From Candidatus Hydrogenedentota bacterium (lineage in GTDB: Bacteria; Hydrogenedentota; Hydrogenedentia; Hydrogenedentales; CAILVY01): a stretch of DNA of 37,430 nt. Under the pieces are notes generated by a model, which ran no database searches, was not told the DNA's origin, and saw only the letters and a list, made by a program, of their open reading frames with translations. Shown in pieces: positions 7,802 to 16,886 of this stretch. Made by a program: the position numbers and the translations under genes. Location: the NCBI GenBank assembly GCA_029565395.1, contig JAKQOG010000018.1, positions 1 to 37,430 of the forward strand, written 5' to 3'. How positions within the stretch are numbered: the first letter of the stretch is position 1; each line of letters starts with the position of its first letter.

Positions 7802-10531
7802 ATGATCCAAACAGTCTGTATCACGCTGTTGATCCTGAAGACCGCCGGATTGGGCGCGGTTGAGCAGGGAGTCGAGGTAAAACCCGCTATGGGGTTCAGT
7901 TCATCGTTTGATCTGACGACACACGAGTGGGCGATAGCGTGGCCGGGACGCGTCGCGAAGCATGATCTGGTGTATTTGGCGCCTCCGGGGGATCCGATGC
8001 AGGGGTTGCCCTTGGGGAATGGAGACGTTGGGGTGTTGTGTTGGTGCGAGGATTCAAAGCTGATCTTTGCGGTGAACAAATGCGATCTTTGGGACGACGC
8101 GGCGTTTGGCCCTTTCCACAACTGGAAGGCGGAAGAGGAGGAATTCAGTACCGCCTTGCGGCATGCATGCCGTCTGATCGTGGATTTTCAGATGCCCGTG
8201 TTCGATGTGTTCTATTTATCGGAATTCAATGGGCGGCTGAGTCTGGCGGATGCCGCGCTCACCATCACTGCAACAACGCCGTTCGGGACGGTATCCGCGC
8301 GCGGATTTGTTGATCACGGCACCGGTGTGTTCTGTTGTGAAATCACGAGCGCGCTTAAAGAAGACGTGCCGGTGAAGATGACGCTGGAACGGTATGGTTC
8401 GCGGACGTTTTCACACTGGTACGCGCTGGTGAATCGGGATGCCGCGCTCGGACTCGAAGGCACGGAAACGGTGGCGGACGGCGAAGGTTTGTATATATCG
8501 CACAAGTTGACAAGTGGAACGTTTGCTGCGGGTTGCCGAATAACGGGGAAGGACGGCGTAACACCCGCCTATACACGCGGGCACTCACATGCGGCCCAGG
8601 CGGATGTCATGGGAAGTTTGAGTAAGAAGTTTGATATCCTATTGGCGGTGACCTCGCCGATGCAGGAAGATCCTGTTCCAGCAGTGAAGAAATCGTTGTC
8701 GGAAGCATTCAGGAAGGGCATTCCGGCGATGGAAGAGGCGCATGCCCGCGCATGGAAAGCGTTCTGGCAACAATCGCTGATGGAATCCGGCGATGACTAT
8801 CTCGACAACCTTTGGCACCTCACCATGTATTACGCAAATGCCTCGCAGCGGGGCGCGTATCCGGGCCGCTTCATCAATGGATTGTGGGGCTGGAGCCGGG
8901 ATGTCCAGAACTGGAACTTCTATTTCCACTGGAATCAGCAGCAGGTGTATTGGCCGCTCAATGCGGCGGGGCATTCTGAATTGGTGGACTCGTACCTGGC
9001 CTATCGATTCAATGCCCTCCCATTCGCCCAGCAGGACGCGCGTGAGGCGTTCCAAACGGATGGCGCGGTGATCTCGGACGTATGCGAGCGGCGTGGCTAT
9101 AATTCCGCGAGTGAATTTCACAACCACACGCCGGTGGCGCAGATCGCAATGGATTTTTGGCGGCAATACCAGTTCACGAACGATCCTGAATTTCTGAAAA
9201 CGCGCGCGCTGCCGTATCTCATCGAGGCATCCAAATTTTTCGAGTCATTATTTGAACAAGGCGAGGACGGCATCTATCACGCAAAAAGTGGGACCGGTTA
9301 CGAAGGCTGGATCATGCTGCGCGATGTGATCTCCGAACTGGTCTACGGCCGGGTGCTTTTCACCACAACATTGGCCGCGCTGCATGAGACCGGTGTTGAG
9401 GAACCGCGCGCGGCACACTGGAAGGAAATCCTGGAACACCTGGCGCCGTTGCCCGTCACCCAGGCCGGACCGGAACTCATTGCAAATAAAAACGGATCAT
9501 GGACGCTTGAGCGGGCACTGTTCAAGGGAACACCCGCACTCTCAAACGACATCTTTGCGGCGGGATTCGGCATCAAGGAAAACCGCCTGTTAACCTCGTT
9601 TCTCGCAAATGACGCTACACCGGCTCCCGCGCAGGATCTCTTCTCCATCGTCCAGGCCTTGGAACGGAATCAGACGCCCTACACGGGCATCACGGAAGAC
9701 ATGAAGTGCTACGACGGCATCTTCCCGTGGGTGGAATTCTCCACGGTGTTTCCATCGGGCCTGATCGGGCTCGCGGACCGCGATTCAGATCTGTTCAAGA
9801 CCGCTGTGAACACAAGCAAGCTTTTCGGTATCGCGGGCATGGGCTGGGACCCGCTCCCCATTGTGCTGGCGCGGTTGGGATTGGCCGATGAACTCCAGCA
9901 GATACTGGCGCTCTGGCCGGGCCGGTGGCAATTTTATTGTAACGGTTTCGGCCACTACGGACCGCGCGACATCATGAAAGCAGACGCCGCGTTGAGGTTT
10001 CGAACTACAGTGGTGAAGGATGCCGCGCTTCCGGCGAACGAACGGGAAAAGGCGCCCTTCGCGTTTCCTGCCTGGCCCTTCCGGCATATGGGCATGGAGT
10101 CCATGTCCGTGCTGGCATGCGCCATGAATGAATCCCTGCTCCAAAGTCATGATGGGGTAATCCGGATTGCACCAGCCGCGGGTCAGAAAGACGCGCGGTT
10201 CACCCTGCATGCCGTGGACGGATTCATCGTGTCGGCGGAGATAAAACAAGGCCGAGTGTGTTGGGTATGCATCGTAAGTCGGCTAGGAAAAACATGCAAA
10301 GTAGAGAATCCATGGGGAAAGGCATGGGTATTTGTTGATGGAAAGGGATCAGGCGTTCTGGAACCCGGAATCGCCGAATTTCCCACCGCCAGAGACGCAG
10401 TGATCATGATAGTGCCTGATGAAAACATGATCGGACAATGGACCACTGCCCCGATGACCTATGAAGTGAATCAGAAAACCCAGACAGATGCCCTGGGCAA
10501 GGCAACGTTGGGCCTGGAAAGGAATTTCTAA
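7802..10531 (+). CDS. Exported GH95-like glycoside hydrolase
   Basis: 909 residues from ATG 7802, chosen because it is followed directly by a signal-peptide-like stretch (MIQTVCITLLILKTAGLGAV); the upstream TTG at 7718 would add an unlikely polar leader. The N-terminal domain carries LPLGNGDVGV about 65 residues in, the hallmark of the GH95 N-terminal beta domain. The middle is a helical barrel with repeated Trp-rich helices (GLWGWSRDVQNWNF, WNQQQVYWPLNAAGHSEL) and FHNHTPVAQIAMDFW, matching the pattern of GH95 (alpha/alpha)6 domains. A short beta C-terminal domain follows. GH95 enzymes release alpha-L-fucose or alpha-L-galactose by inversion; that specificity is not proven here because I could not align the catalytic Asn/Asp residues. 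It is divergent from the GRE operon. Confidence 0.75.
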   Translation: MIQTVCITLLILKTAGLGAVEQGVEVKPAMGFSSSFDLTTHEWAIAWPGRVAKHDLVYLAPPGDPMQGLPLGNGDVGVLCWCEDSKLIFAVNKCDLWDDAAFGPFHNWKAEEEEFSTALRHACRLIVDFQMPVFDVFYLSEFNGRLSLADAALTITATTPFGTVSARGFVDHGTGVFCCEITSALKEDVPVKMTLERYGSRTFSHWYALVNRDAALGLEGTETVADGEGLYISHKLTSGTFAAGCRITGKDGVTPAYTRGHSHAAQADVMGSLSKKFDILLAVTSPMQEDPVPAVKKSLSEAFRKGIPAMEEAHARAWKAFWQQSLMESGDDYLDNLWHLTMYYANASQRGAYPGRFINGLWGWSRDVQNWNFYFHWNQQQVYWPLNAAGHSELVDSYLAYRFNALPFAQQDAREAFQTDGAVISDVCERRGYNSASEFHNHTPVAQIAMDFWRQYQFTNDPEFLKTRALPYLIEASKFFESLFEQGEDGIYHAKSGTGYEGWIMLRDVISELVYGRVLFTTTLAALHETGVEEPRAAHWKEILEHLAPLPVTQAGPELIANKNGSWTLERALFKGTPALSNDIFAAGFGIKENRLLTSFLANDATPAPAQDLFSIVQALERNQTPYTGITEDMKCYDGIFPWVEFSTVFPSGLIGLADRDSDLFKTAVNTSKLFGIAGMGWDPLPIVLARLGLADELQQILALWPGRWQFYCNGFGHYGPRDIMKADAALRFRTTVVKDAALPANEREKAPFAFPAWPFRHMGMESMSVLACAMNESLLQSHDGVIRIAPAAGQKDARFTLHAVDGFIVSAEIKQGRVCWVCIVSRLGKTCKVENPWGKAWVFVDGKGSGVLEPGIAEFPTARDAVIMIVPDENMIGQWTTAPMTYEVNQKTQTDALGKATLGLERNF

Positions 10532-10910
10532 CATAATTTTACCGGGAATACACCAGTTATTCCCAAGGTCATTATTTCCGCGGCCTGTCCTCCGATATGG
10601 CCTTCGTTGCACTTTGTGTGAAGGAGGAAGGCACGTGCTTCGTATGGTCTCGGCTAACACCAGCGGTTCCTTGACATTGTGGCAATCTTCGGGTTTGGGG
10701 ACATGGACAACGTCGGACTTGCTGATTCGGTGGTTGTTCCCGTCAAACTTCGGAAACTGTAACCGGATGCCTTTTGTCTGACACTATGTTGGTGTGAAAC
10801 AGAGGCCTTGTCTTCTTGGTCTATCAATATGTCAGCGCAATTGAAAGAGTCGGACAGCGTTCACTGTATGAATTTTAAATAACGGCAACAATGAAAAGGG
10901 ATAGGGACGT
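10532..10910. other. Intergenic region holding a gene remnant
   Basis: This 379-bp gap contains the Gfo/Idh C-terminal remnant described separately. The rest shows no supported gene. An AAGGGA ribosome-binding-like stretch ends 9 bases before the carboxylesterase ATG. Confidence 0.6.
10640..10738 (-). pseudogene. Remnant of a Gfo/Idh/MocA oxidoreductase C-terminus
   Basis: Minus-strand translation gives RISKSDVVHVPKPEDCH followed by a run ending KEPLV. It aligns without gaps to RINKSDFAYAPKPEECHDD near the C-terminus of the intact oxidoreductase at 12529-13854. Homology is lost on both sides within about 30 codons and there is no start, so this is a decayed fragment of a related gene. Confidence 0.7.
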
Positions 10911-12491
10911 ATGTTTGCATTGCGCAGGGTAAACATTATGGCCGCGGTAATGGCATCCGCATTGCTTGCAGGGTGCCCCACCGCCATCGTTGTTACTGAA
11001 TCCGGGCAAGTCGTGGGGACCCGCCTGGGGGGGCGGAACAACGTCGAGGTGTTCAAGGGGATACCCTTTGCCGCGCCCCCCGTGGGCCAGCTCCGCTGGC
11101 AGCCTCCGCAACCTGTCGTTCCTTGGCAAGGGGTGCGCCGATGCGATGAGTTCGGCCCTTCATGTCCGCAATCCCCGCGGTTTTTGGGAACCCTCGGCGG
11201 AAAAACCAGTGAGGATTGCCTGTATCTGAATGTGTGGCGGCCTGCGGAAACGAATGGCGAAAAACTCCCTGTCATGGTCTGGATTCACGGCGGCGGATTC
11301 ATAAACGGTACGGGGTCCATATACGACGCGGAAAATCTCGCGGCCCAAGGGGTGGTCGTTGTAACGATCAACTACCGGCTTGGCCCGCTCGGTTTTATGG
11401 CCCACCCCGCGCTTTCTGAAGAAAATCCCAATAACGTCTCGGGCAATTACGGCATTCTCGATCAAATCGCCGCCCTGAAATGGGTGCGCCGCAATATCGC
11501 CGCCTTTGACGGAGACCCTGATAACGTAACGATATTCGGCGAATCCGCGGGCAGCATGAGCGTAGCCTGTCTTCTGGCCACGCCATTGGCACAAGGATTG
11601 TTCCACCAGGCAATCATGGAAAGCGGCGTGCCCTGGCGTCTCGATTTGCTGCGCGGAGATTCTTCCTCAACACCCACGGCGGAAGAAGACGGCGTGACGC
11701 TTGCCGGACAATTTGGCGTGACGAGCACAGGGCCGGAGGCCGCTGCTTCTCTTCGAGCCATAAGTGCCGACGCGCTAATCGAAGCAATCCCAGAACGCGA
11801 TCCTGACGGTTTGCTTCCTTTTGGCCCGGCGGTGGATGGCATTCTATTCAGCGGACAGCCGCTCCAAATGTTGCGCGATGGCAACTTCAACCACGTTCCC
11901 CTCATTGTGGGCAGCAACCAGGATGAGGGCAACCTTTTCCTGGTGTCTGAGGAGATAACCGGGAATCTCACCGAGGAGACGTATGTGGAAATGATTCATA
12001 CGTCTTTCGGTGAATACGCGGAGGATGTTTTGGCGCTGTACCCTCCCCTCGAAGGCAAATTAAAGCATCAGGCGAACCGGCTCCTGTCCGATTATTTGAT
12101 GCTTACCCCTTCCCGCATGACCGCGCAAGCGGTCTCCCAATATATTCCGGACGTCTATTACTACTACTTCACCAAAACCCCGAACAGTGTTGTTGGCGGC
12201 GCCCTGGGCGCTTACCATTCCGCCGAAATTGCCTATGTGTTCGGAAATCTCTCCGGGGTGCCGGCATGGACCCCTGCCGACCGCAGGCTTTCCCGCGCCA
12301 TGCAAGAATACTGGGTCCGGTTTGCCGCCACCGGCAATCCGAACGGCGGTGAAAACCCGCTTTGGCCGGCATACGACGGCGATACGGACCAGAACATCGA
12401 GTTTAATGATCCCATAACCATCGATGCACAGTTGCTGCGCCAGCAGGTGGACGTATTCACGCCCGTCATCCTCGAATGGTTGGATTTGTAA
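10911..12491 (+). CDS. Lipoprotein type-B carboxylesterase
   Basis: 526 residues of the carboxylesterase type B/cholinesterase alpha/beta-hydrolase family. A lipobox LLAGC places the lipidated Cys at 22, so the enzyme is likely anchored in a membrane facing the periplasm or outside. Family signatures: EDCLYLNVW (101-109), oxyanion loop HGGGF (126-130), nucleophile Ser212 in FGESAGS, acid Glu339 in GSNQDEG and base His435 in GAYHSAE, so the triad is complete. Known role: hydrolysis of carboxylic esters. Given the neighbours, acetyl or feruloyl esters on polysaccharides are plausible but unproven. An AAGGGA sequence 9 bases upstream supports the ATG. Convergent with the following oxidoreductase gene, with a 37-bp gap. 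Confidence 0.92.
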   Translation: MFALRRVNIMAAVMASALLAGCPTAIVVTESGQVVGTRLGGRNNVEVFKGIPFAAPPVGQLRWQPPQPVVPWQGVRRCDEFGPSCPQSPRFLGTLGGKTSEDCLYLNVWRPAETNGEKLPVMVWIHGGGFINGTGSIYDAENLAAQGVVVVTINYRLGPLGFMAHPALSEENPNNVSGNYGILDQIAALKWVRRNIAAFDGDPDNVTIFGESAGSMSVACLLATPLAQGLFHQAIMESGVPWRLDLLRGDSSSTPTAEEDGVTLAGQFGVTSTGPEAAASLRAISADALIEAIPERDPDGLLPFGPAVDGILFSGQPLQMLRDGNFNHVPLIVGSNQDEGNLFLVSEEITGNLTEETYVEMIHTSFGEYAEDVLALYPPLEGKLKHQANRLLSDYLMLTPSRMTAQAVSQYIPDVYYYYFTKTPNSVVGGALGAYHSAEIAYVFGNLSGVPAWTPADRRLSRAMQEYWVRFAATGNPNGGENPLWPAYDGDTDQNIEFNDPITIDAQLLRQQVDVFTPVILEWLDL

Positions 12492-12528
12492 GATTTTTGC
12501 TTTACACGTGTTAGCCCGGCTGGTGAGG

Positions 12529-13854
12529 TTAACCTTCGAGCAATCGGGTAAAACCGGGCTTGTACACCGGGTAACTGCCGCTGGCCTCGGGAAGCACCGG
12601 CGGCTCCATGTCGTCATGGCACTCTTCGGGTTTGGGTGCGTACGCAAAATCGGACTTGTTAATCCGCTCCCAGGTGATCTCTTCGCCGGTATAGCATGAA
12701 ATTTGTCCCATGATACCCATCATGGTGCTGCGGGCCATGTAGTCGCCGTTGTTGACGGGCTCGCCCGACCGGATTCCCTTGAAGAGCGTGTCATGTTCGA
12801 TCTGATAGGGATCGCACCCTCCGTCCCAGCGCCACGGGTTCTCACCCCAAATCTGGCAATTCAGAATGGAAGCTCTGCCTTTGCACCCCAATACGTTGCT
12901 GGACGCGTCGTTGTAGCAGCCCTCGGTCGTCCGGCACAAGGCATAAATCCGCACGCCGTTCTCGTATTCATACACCACGGAATGATGATCGAACACGTTG
13001 CCGTAGATTGGCTCCGTCATCGAGGAGCGCCCGCCGAGGCCATGGCACTTGATCGGCGCCGTATCGTGCATCACCCAACTGGTGCGATCCAGATTGTGGA
13101 CCAGCGATTGGGGAACGTCGTCGCCGGAGAGCCAGTTGAAATGGTACTGCGTGCTGCATTGCCACACCAATTCCGACATCCATGGTTCGCGCTGTGTAAT
13201 CTGATACGGAGGACGCAGGAAATTTTCCTCAATGGCGATCACATCGCCTATAGCGCCGTTATGAATCCGCTTCACCGTCTCCTGGTAGCCGGTGTGATAC
13301 CGGCTTTGCAGTCCGGAAACCAGACACAGCTTCTTCTCCTTCGCCACCTCCACCGCACGTTGTAAAAGCTTGATGCCAGCGGGATCAATGCCGTGGGGTT
13401 TCTCGACGAAGACATGTTTCCCCGCTTGAAGCGCAGCCATCGCATGAAACGGATGAAACTTCGCCGCATTCGCAATCAACACCACATCGGACGCTTCAAT
13501 CACCTGCTTATAGCCGTCAAAGCCCGCGAAACAATGAGCGTCATCGACCATCACCTGATCTTTCCTCTGTTTCTTGAGTTGCTCGCGCTTGTCCTTGATG
13601 CGGTTCGGCAGAATGTCACACATCGCCACCAGCCGTGCGCCGGGGTCGGCATTCAACGCCTGAGCCGCAGCCCCTGCACATCGGGGACCGCATCCGATCA
13701 TGCCAACGCGTAAAATATCACTGCCTGCGGCATACGCGTTCTTCTCGATGAACTGCGCGCCCATAGCCGCGGCGGAAGCCGCCATCGCCGAACTCTTCAA
13801 AAAATCACGCCGTGTGGTGCCCTGGCTCTTTTCGGATTCTATGGAAGATGTCAT
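12529..13854 (-). CDS. Twin-arginine-exported Gfo/Idh/MocA family oxidoreductase
   Basis: 441 residues. The N-terminus has a twin-arginine signal (TRRDFLKSSAMAASAAA). The Rossmann domain begins with VGMIGCGPRC, carries MCDILP at the end of beta2, and has the family EKP motif in VFVEKPHGID. The C-terminal alpha/beta domain contains the substrate loop region (NWLSGDDVPQSLVHNLDR). Known: the family uses NAD(P), often tightly bound, to oxidise, reduce or epimerise sugars and inositols; Tat-exported members carry the folded cofactor outward. AAAGGAG sits 6 bases before the ATG. A decayed relative of its C-terminus lies at 10640-10738. The substrate is unknown. Confidence 0.9.
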   Translation of the reverse strand: MTSSIESEKSQGTTRRDFLKSSAMAASAAAMGAQFIEKNAYAAGSDILRVGMIGCGPRCAGAAAQALNADPGARLVAMCDILPNRIKDKREQLKKQRKDQVMVDDAHCFAGFDGYKQVIEASDVVLIANAAKFHPFHAMAALQAGKHVFVEKPHGIDPAGIKLLQRAVEVAKEKKLCLVSGLQSRYHTGYQETVKRIHNGAIGDVIAIEENFLRPPYQITQREPWMSELVWQCSTQYHFNWLSGDDVPQSLVHNLDRTSWVMHDTAPIKCHGLGGRSSMTEPIYGNVFDHHSVVYEYENGVRIYALCRTTEGCYNDASSNVLGCKGRASILNCQIWGENPWRWDGGCDPYQIEHDTLFKGIRSGEPVNNGDYMARSTMMGIMGQISCYTGEEITWERINKSDFAYAPKPEECHDDMEPPVLPEASGSYPVYKPGFTRLLEG

Positions 13855-14326
13855 GTCGGTCTCCTTTGTGCCCTGACGCGAGTTTTAAAAATCAAATCGT
13901 TGCCGCCCGGTGCGCTCCACCCCGGACAACCCAATTATGAGAGTCTTTGCACGAGGAATCAATAGATACTATGGGTGCATTAATAGTGTCGACTTCATGA
14001 AACCTATATCGCTATAGTGTATGCAAATTCACCATTTGGTGGTGAATATTTCACCAACAGAGGGCAAGCAAGTATGGTGTTGGCGTAGCACTCTCCTTGG
14101 ATTATGCAATCCAGTCCTCTGGGTGCAGAAATGTGCTTTGGAAGTCTTGTGCCAATGTTCAAAACTGGATTCTAAACACGTATTTAGCCTGAGCAGCTCA
14201 CATTTTCCCCACATAAACGCTTTTGAAAAATATATAAGTTATTATATGTCAATAAGTTAGCGGCGAACTAAACTACTCGCTAAACTTGTTCTTGCAAATT
14301 AACCATATAACGGTTAAAATCTAACC
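13855..14326. other. AT-rich intergenic region with small inverted repeats
   Basis: This 472-bp gap is notably more AT-rich than its surroundings. It contains an 8-bp inverted repeat, ATTCACCA / TGGTGAAT with a 5-base loop, at 14027-14047; a smaller CTATA/TATAG pair near 14003-14016; and the promoter/operator of the next gene at its right end. A 79-codon plus-strand frame (14021-14260) has no recognisable features and is not called as a gene. Confidence 0.5.
14292..14320 (+). promoter_or_regulatory. Probable leaderless promoter with embedded operator
   Basis: A -35-like TTGCAA (14292-14297), a 17-bp spacer and a -10-like TAAAAT (14315-14320) lie so close to the ATG at 14327 that transcription would start at or next to it. 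No ribosome-binding sequence precedes the ATG, which fits a leaderless mRNA. Inside the promoter lies the inverted repeat TTAACC / GGTTAA (14299-14304 and 14312-14317, 7-base spacer), positioned to act as an operator. Confidence 0.5.
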
Positions 14327-15562
14327 ATGATACGGAGAATAATAGAAGAGGCTATTCGACGTGCACGGGCGGATACCCCTGTGGTGCTGGTGAATGGCGC
14401 ACGGCAAACGGGGAAAACCACCCTCGTCCAAGCCATTGCCCAGGAGACCGGTGCGGACTATTTTACGCTCGATGATGCGGCTACGCTGGGTTTGATCGCT
14501 GGTGATCCTGCCGGATTCATTCATGGCCTGGATGGTCCGGTGGTCCTCGATGAAATCCAAAAAGCGCCGATGCTATTCCCGGCGATTAAGCTGGCGGTAG
14601 ACAAGGACCGGTGTCCTGGCCGGTTTCTGCTCACGGGGTCGGCCAACGTGATGACGCTGCCGCGCCTTTCTGAATCGCTGGCGGGCCGCATGGAGATCAT
14701 TTCTTTATTTCCATTTTCAGCAGGAGAATTGGCAGGCCACTGCGAAGGGTTCCTGAACGGCCTCTTTGATGGCATCCTTGCCAAAGAAAAACCAAATGTG
14801 TTGGAAATGAACAAGGATATTCCTGAACGTCTGACGCGCGGCGGGTATCCGGAGGCGGTTCAACGCAACGCCGATGATCGCCGGGCGGCTTGGTTTGCCG
14901 CATACGTTTCCACCGTCCTTCACCGGGATGTGCGCGATCTGATTCAGATTGAAGCGTTGCATGCCCTCCCCAATCTGCTCAAATTGCTGGCTGCCCGTAC
15001 GTCAGGGTTGCTAAATCTTGCCGATGTGGGCCGCGACGCCAGATTGCCCTACACGACATTGCTTCGTTATCTATCTTTACTGGAAACCATGTTTTTGGTA
15101 TATCGTCTCCCCGCGTGGTCTCGCAACCTGGGAAAACGCCTGGTGAAAGCGCCAAAAATCCATCTTGTGGATTCAGGCCTTGCATGCCACTTGATAGGGG
15201 CCGGCGCACAGCGCCTTTCAGGCGACCGCACCTTGCTGGGACGCATACTGGAAACCTTTGTGGTAAGTGAAGTGCGCAAACAGATCTCGTGGTCCAACCT
15301 TCAAGTAAGTCCCTACCACTTTCGAAGCAGTACGGGTGAGGAAGTAGATGTTATTTTGGAAAAGGCTAACGGTGACATTGCCGCCATTGAAGTTAAAGCC
15401 AGCGCCACGGTGGATGCTTCGGATTTTGCTGCGCTCCTCATGCTCCGTGAGCAATTAGGCACGCAGTTTCGCGCGGGCGTGATGCTCTACCTCGGCGATC
15501 AAACCATTTCCGCGGGCGACCGACTCTGGCTGGCGCCAATCTCCACGCTCTGGGCGCCGTAA
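14327..15562 (+). CDS. AAA ATPase with DUF4143 domain (COG1373-type)
   Basis: 411 residues. The N-terminal AAA_14 domain has Walker A GARQTGKTT (24-32), Walker B VVLDEIQKAP (Asp75-Glu76), a sensor-1-like LLTGSANV and the family signature SESLAGRMEII. The C-terminal DUF4143 region carries a degenerate winged-helix stretch and, near residues 338-358, an EEVDVILE...AIEVKAS pattern of the PD-(D/E)XK nuclease fold. The family is widespread and of unknown function; roles in defence or mobile-element biology are only suggestions. It is convergent with a paralogue 69 bp downstream. The start is the ATG directly following the promoter. Confidence 0.9.
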   Translation: MIRRIIEEAIRRARADTPVVLVNGARQTGKTTLVQAIAQETGADYFTLDDAATLGLIAGDPAGFIHGLDGPVVLDEIQKAPMLFPAIKLAVDKDRCPGRFLLTGSANVMTLPRLSESLAGRMEIISLFPFSAGELAGHCEGFLNGLFDGILAKEKPNVLEMNKDIPERLTRGGYPEAVQRNADDRRAAWFAAYVSTVLHRDVRDLIQIEALHALPNLLKLLAARTSGLLNLADVGRDARLPYTTLLRYLSLLETMFLVYRLPAWSRNLGKRLVKAPKIHLVDSGLACHLIGAGAQRLSGDRTLLGRILETFVVSEVRKQISWSNLQVSPYHFRSSTGEEVDVILEKANGDIAAIEVKASATVDASDFAALLMLREQLGTQFRAGVMLYLGDQTISAGDRLWLAPISTLWAP

Positions 15563-15631
15563 AATCAAAGAATGGATAATATATCCGACGCTCTTTCCGC
15601 TTTCTCCATGCGGATGAAGGCACGTCATTGT

Positions 15632-16834
15632 TTATAGCCAGTGGCTCCATGCATATAACGCGGTATGGTTTCGCATCATGGAGGCGTCCCCGCCATAGAC
15701 TATGGCTGAAGGTCCTTCTTCCTGACCGGGCAGCCCCCGCCAATATTCGATGCCTTTGAAATAATCCCCCACAATCGTTTCACCGGATTTTGCCTCCACC
15801 GGCACTAACGTATGGCCTTGACTTAAAACAAAATCCACCTCGTGCCCGCCAACATCCCGCCAGAAGTGAACATCCGGATCGATCCCCTGATTCAATGCGG
15901 ATTTTAATAGCTCTGCCAAAACTAATGTTTCAAAAACGGCGCCCCGCAATGCATGCATTGCCAATTCCTCCGAGGATCGAATCCGAAGGAGATAACAAAG
16001 CAAGCCCGTATCAATAAAGTAGAGCTTGGGAGACTTGATCAACCGCTTGCTGAAATTCGCATAATGCGGACGTAACAGATAGACAATAAAACTCGCCTCA
16101 AGTACGGAAAGCCAACGCCGTGCAGTGGCATGACTCACGCCGCAATCCGCACCCAATGAAGATAGGTTCAGGATCTGACCGGTGCGGCCCGCGCATAACC
16201 GCACAAACCGCCCAAAGGTCTCCATATCGCCCACCTGAACAATGCTGCGAACATCGCGCTCGATGTAGGTTTGATAGTAATTGCGCAACCAATCCTGGGG
16301 CTTCAACCCTTTGTCGTGAATGCGCGGAAAGAAGCCTTTGAACAGAACCTCAAAGAGTTTCACATCCACAGGGCGCCGTTTTGGAATCTTCCGTCCGATT
16401 TCTTCCAGTGCCATGGGATTGCGCCCGGCAAGCTCCGCCTGGGAAAATGGCAACAATTGAAATAAAGCTGTCCGCCCCGCCAGACTCTGGCTCACTTTTT
16501 CCAACAATAAAAAGTTCTGGGACCCAGTCAGTATATAATGGCCCGGACGATCATCCTCGTCTACACGGCCCTGCAAATACGATAACAAATCCGGAGCGCG
16601 TTGAACTTCATCGAGAATCACATCCCCCGAAAAGCGGTTGAGAAATCCTCTTGGATCTTCCAATGCGAAGGCGCGATCATCGGGATTCTCCAACGATACA
16701 TACTCATGTTTCCGGAAAACCTTCCGAACCAAAGTCGTTTTTCCAGACTGGCGCGGACCTGTAACCGTCAACATCGGATAGGCACGCGCGCTCGCAACAA
16801 GCGTCTTTTCCATGGTGCGCTCAATCATGAACAC
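15632..16834 (-). CDS. AAA ATPase with DUF4143 domain (COG1373-type), paralogue
   Basis: 400 residues from GTG 16834, chosen because AGGAG (minus strand, 16846-16842) lies 7 bases upstream; ATG at 16828 is the alternative. Walker A is GPRQSGKTT, Walker B VILDEVQRAP, sensor-like ILTGSQNFLLL and SQSLAGRTALFQLLPFS are all present. The C-terminal EVDFVLSQ...PVEAKSG pattern again matches a PD-(D/E)XK core. Same architecture as the convergent gene at 14327-15562 but clearly diverged in sequence, so an old duplication or independent acquisition. A 35-bp palindrome lies just upstream and overlaps the ribosome-binding site by two bases. Confidence 0.9.
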   Translation of the reverse strand: MFMIERTMEKTLVASARAYPMLTVTGPRQSGKTTLVRKVFRKHEYVSLENPDDRAFALEDPRGFLNRFSGDVILDEVQRAPDLLSYLQGRVDEDDRPGHYILTGSQNFLLLEKVSQSLAGRTALFQLLPFSQAELAGRNPMALEEIGRKIPKRRPVDVKLFEVLFKGFFPRIHDKGLKPQDWLRNYYQTYIERDVRSIVQVGDMETFGRFVRLCAGRTGQILNLSSLGADCGVSHATARRWLSVLEASFIVYLLRPHYANFSKRLIKSPKLYFIDTGLLCYLLRIRSSEELAMHALRGAVFETLVLAELLKSALNQGIDPDVHFWRDVGGHEVDFVLSQGHTLVPVEAKSGETIVGDYFKGIEYWRGLPGQEEGPSAIVYGGDASMMRNHTALYAWSHWL

Positions 16835-16844
16835 TATTTTACTC

Positions 16845-16879
16845 CTGTACAATTGAATATTCAATATTCAATTGTACAG
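16845..16879. promoter_or_regulatory. Perfect 35-bp palindrome upstream of DUF4143 ATPase
   Basis: The left arm CTGTACAATTGAATATT (16845-16861) and the right arm (16863-16879) are exact reverse complements around one central base. It lies 11 bp upstream of the GTG start. Inferred: operator for a dimeric or tetrameric regulator, or an mRNA hairpin that partly occludes the ribosome site. Confidence 0.65.
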
Positions 16880-16886
16880 GCCCGCT

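Noticed and set aside
14021..14260. 79-codon open frame in the AT-rich gap
   Set aside because: No ribosome site, no recognisable domain, Cys/Ser-rich odd composition.
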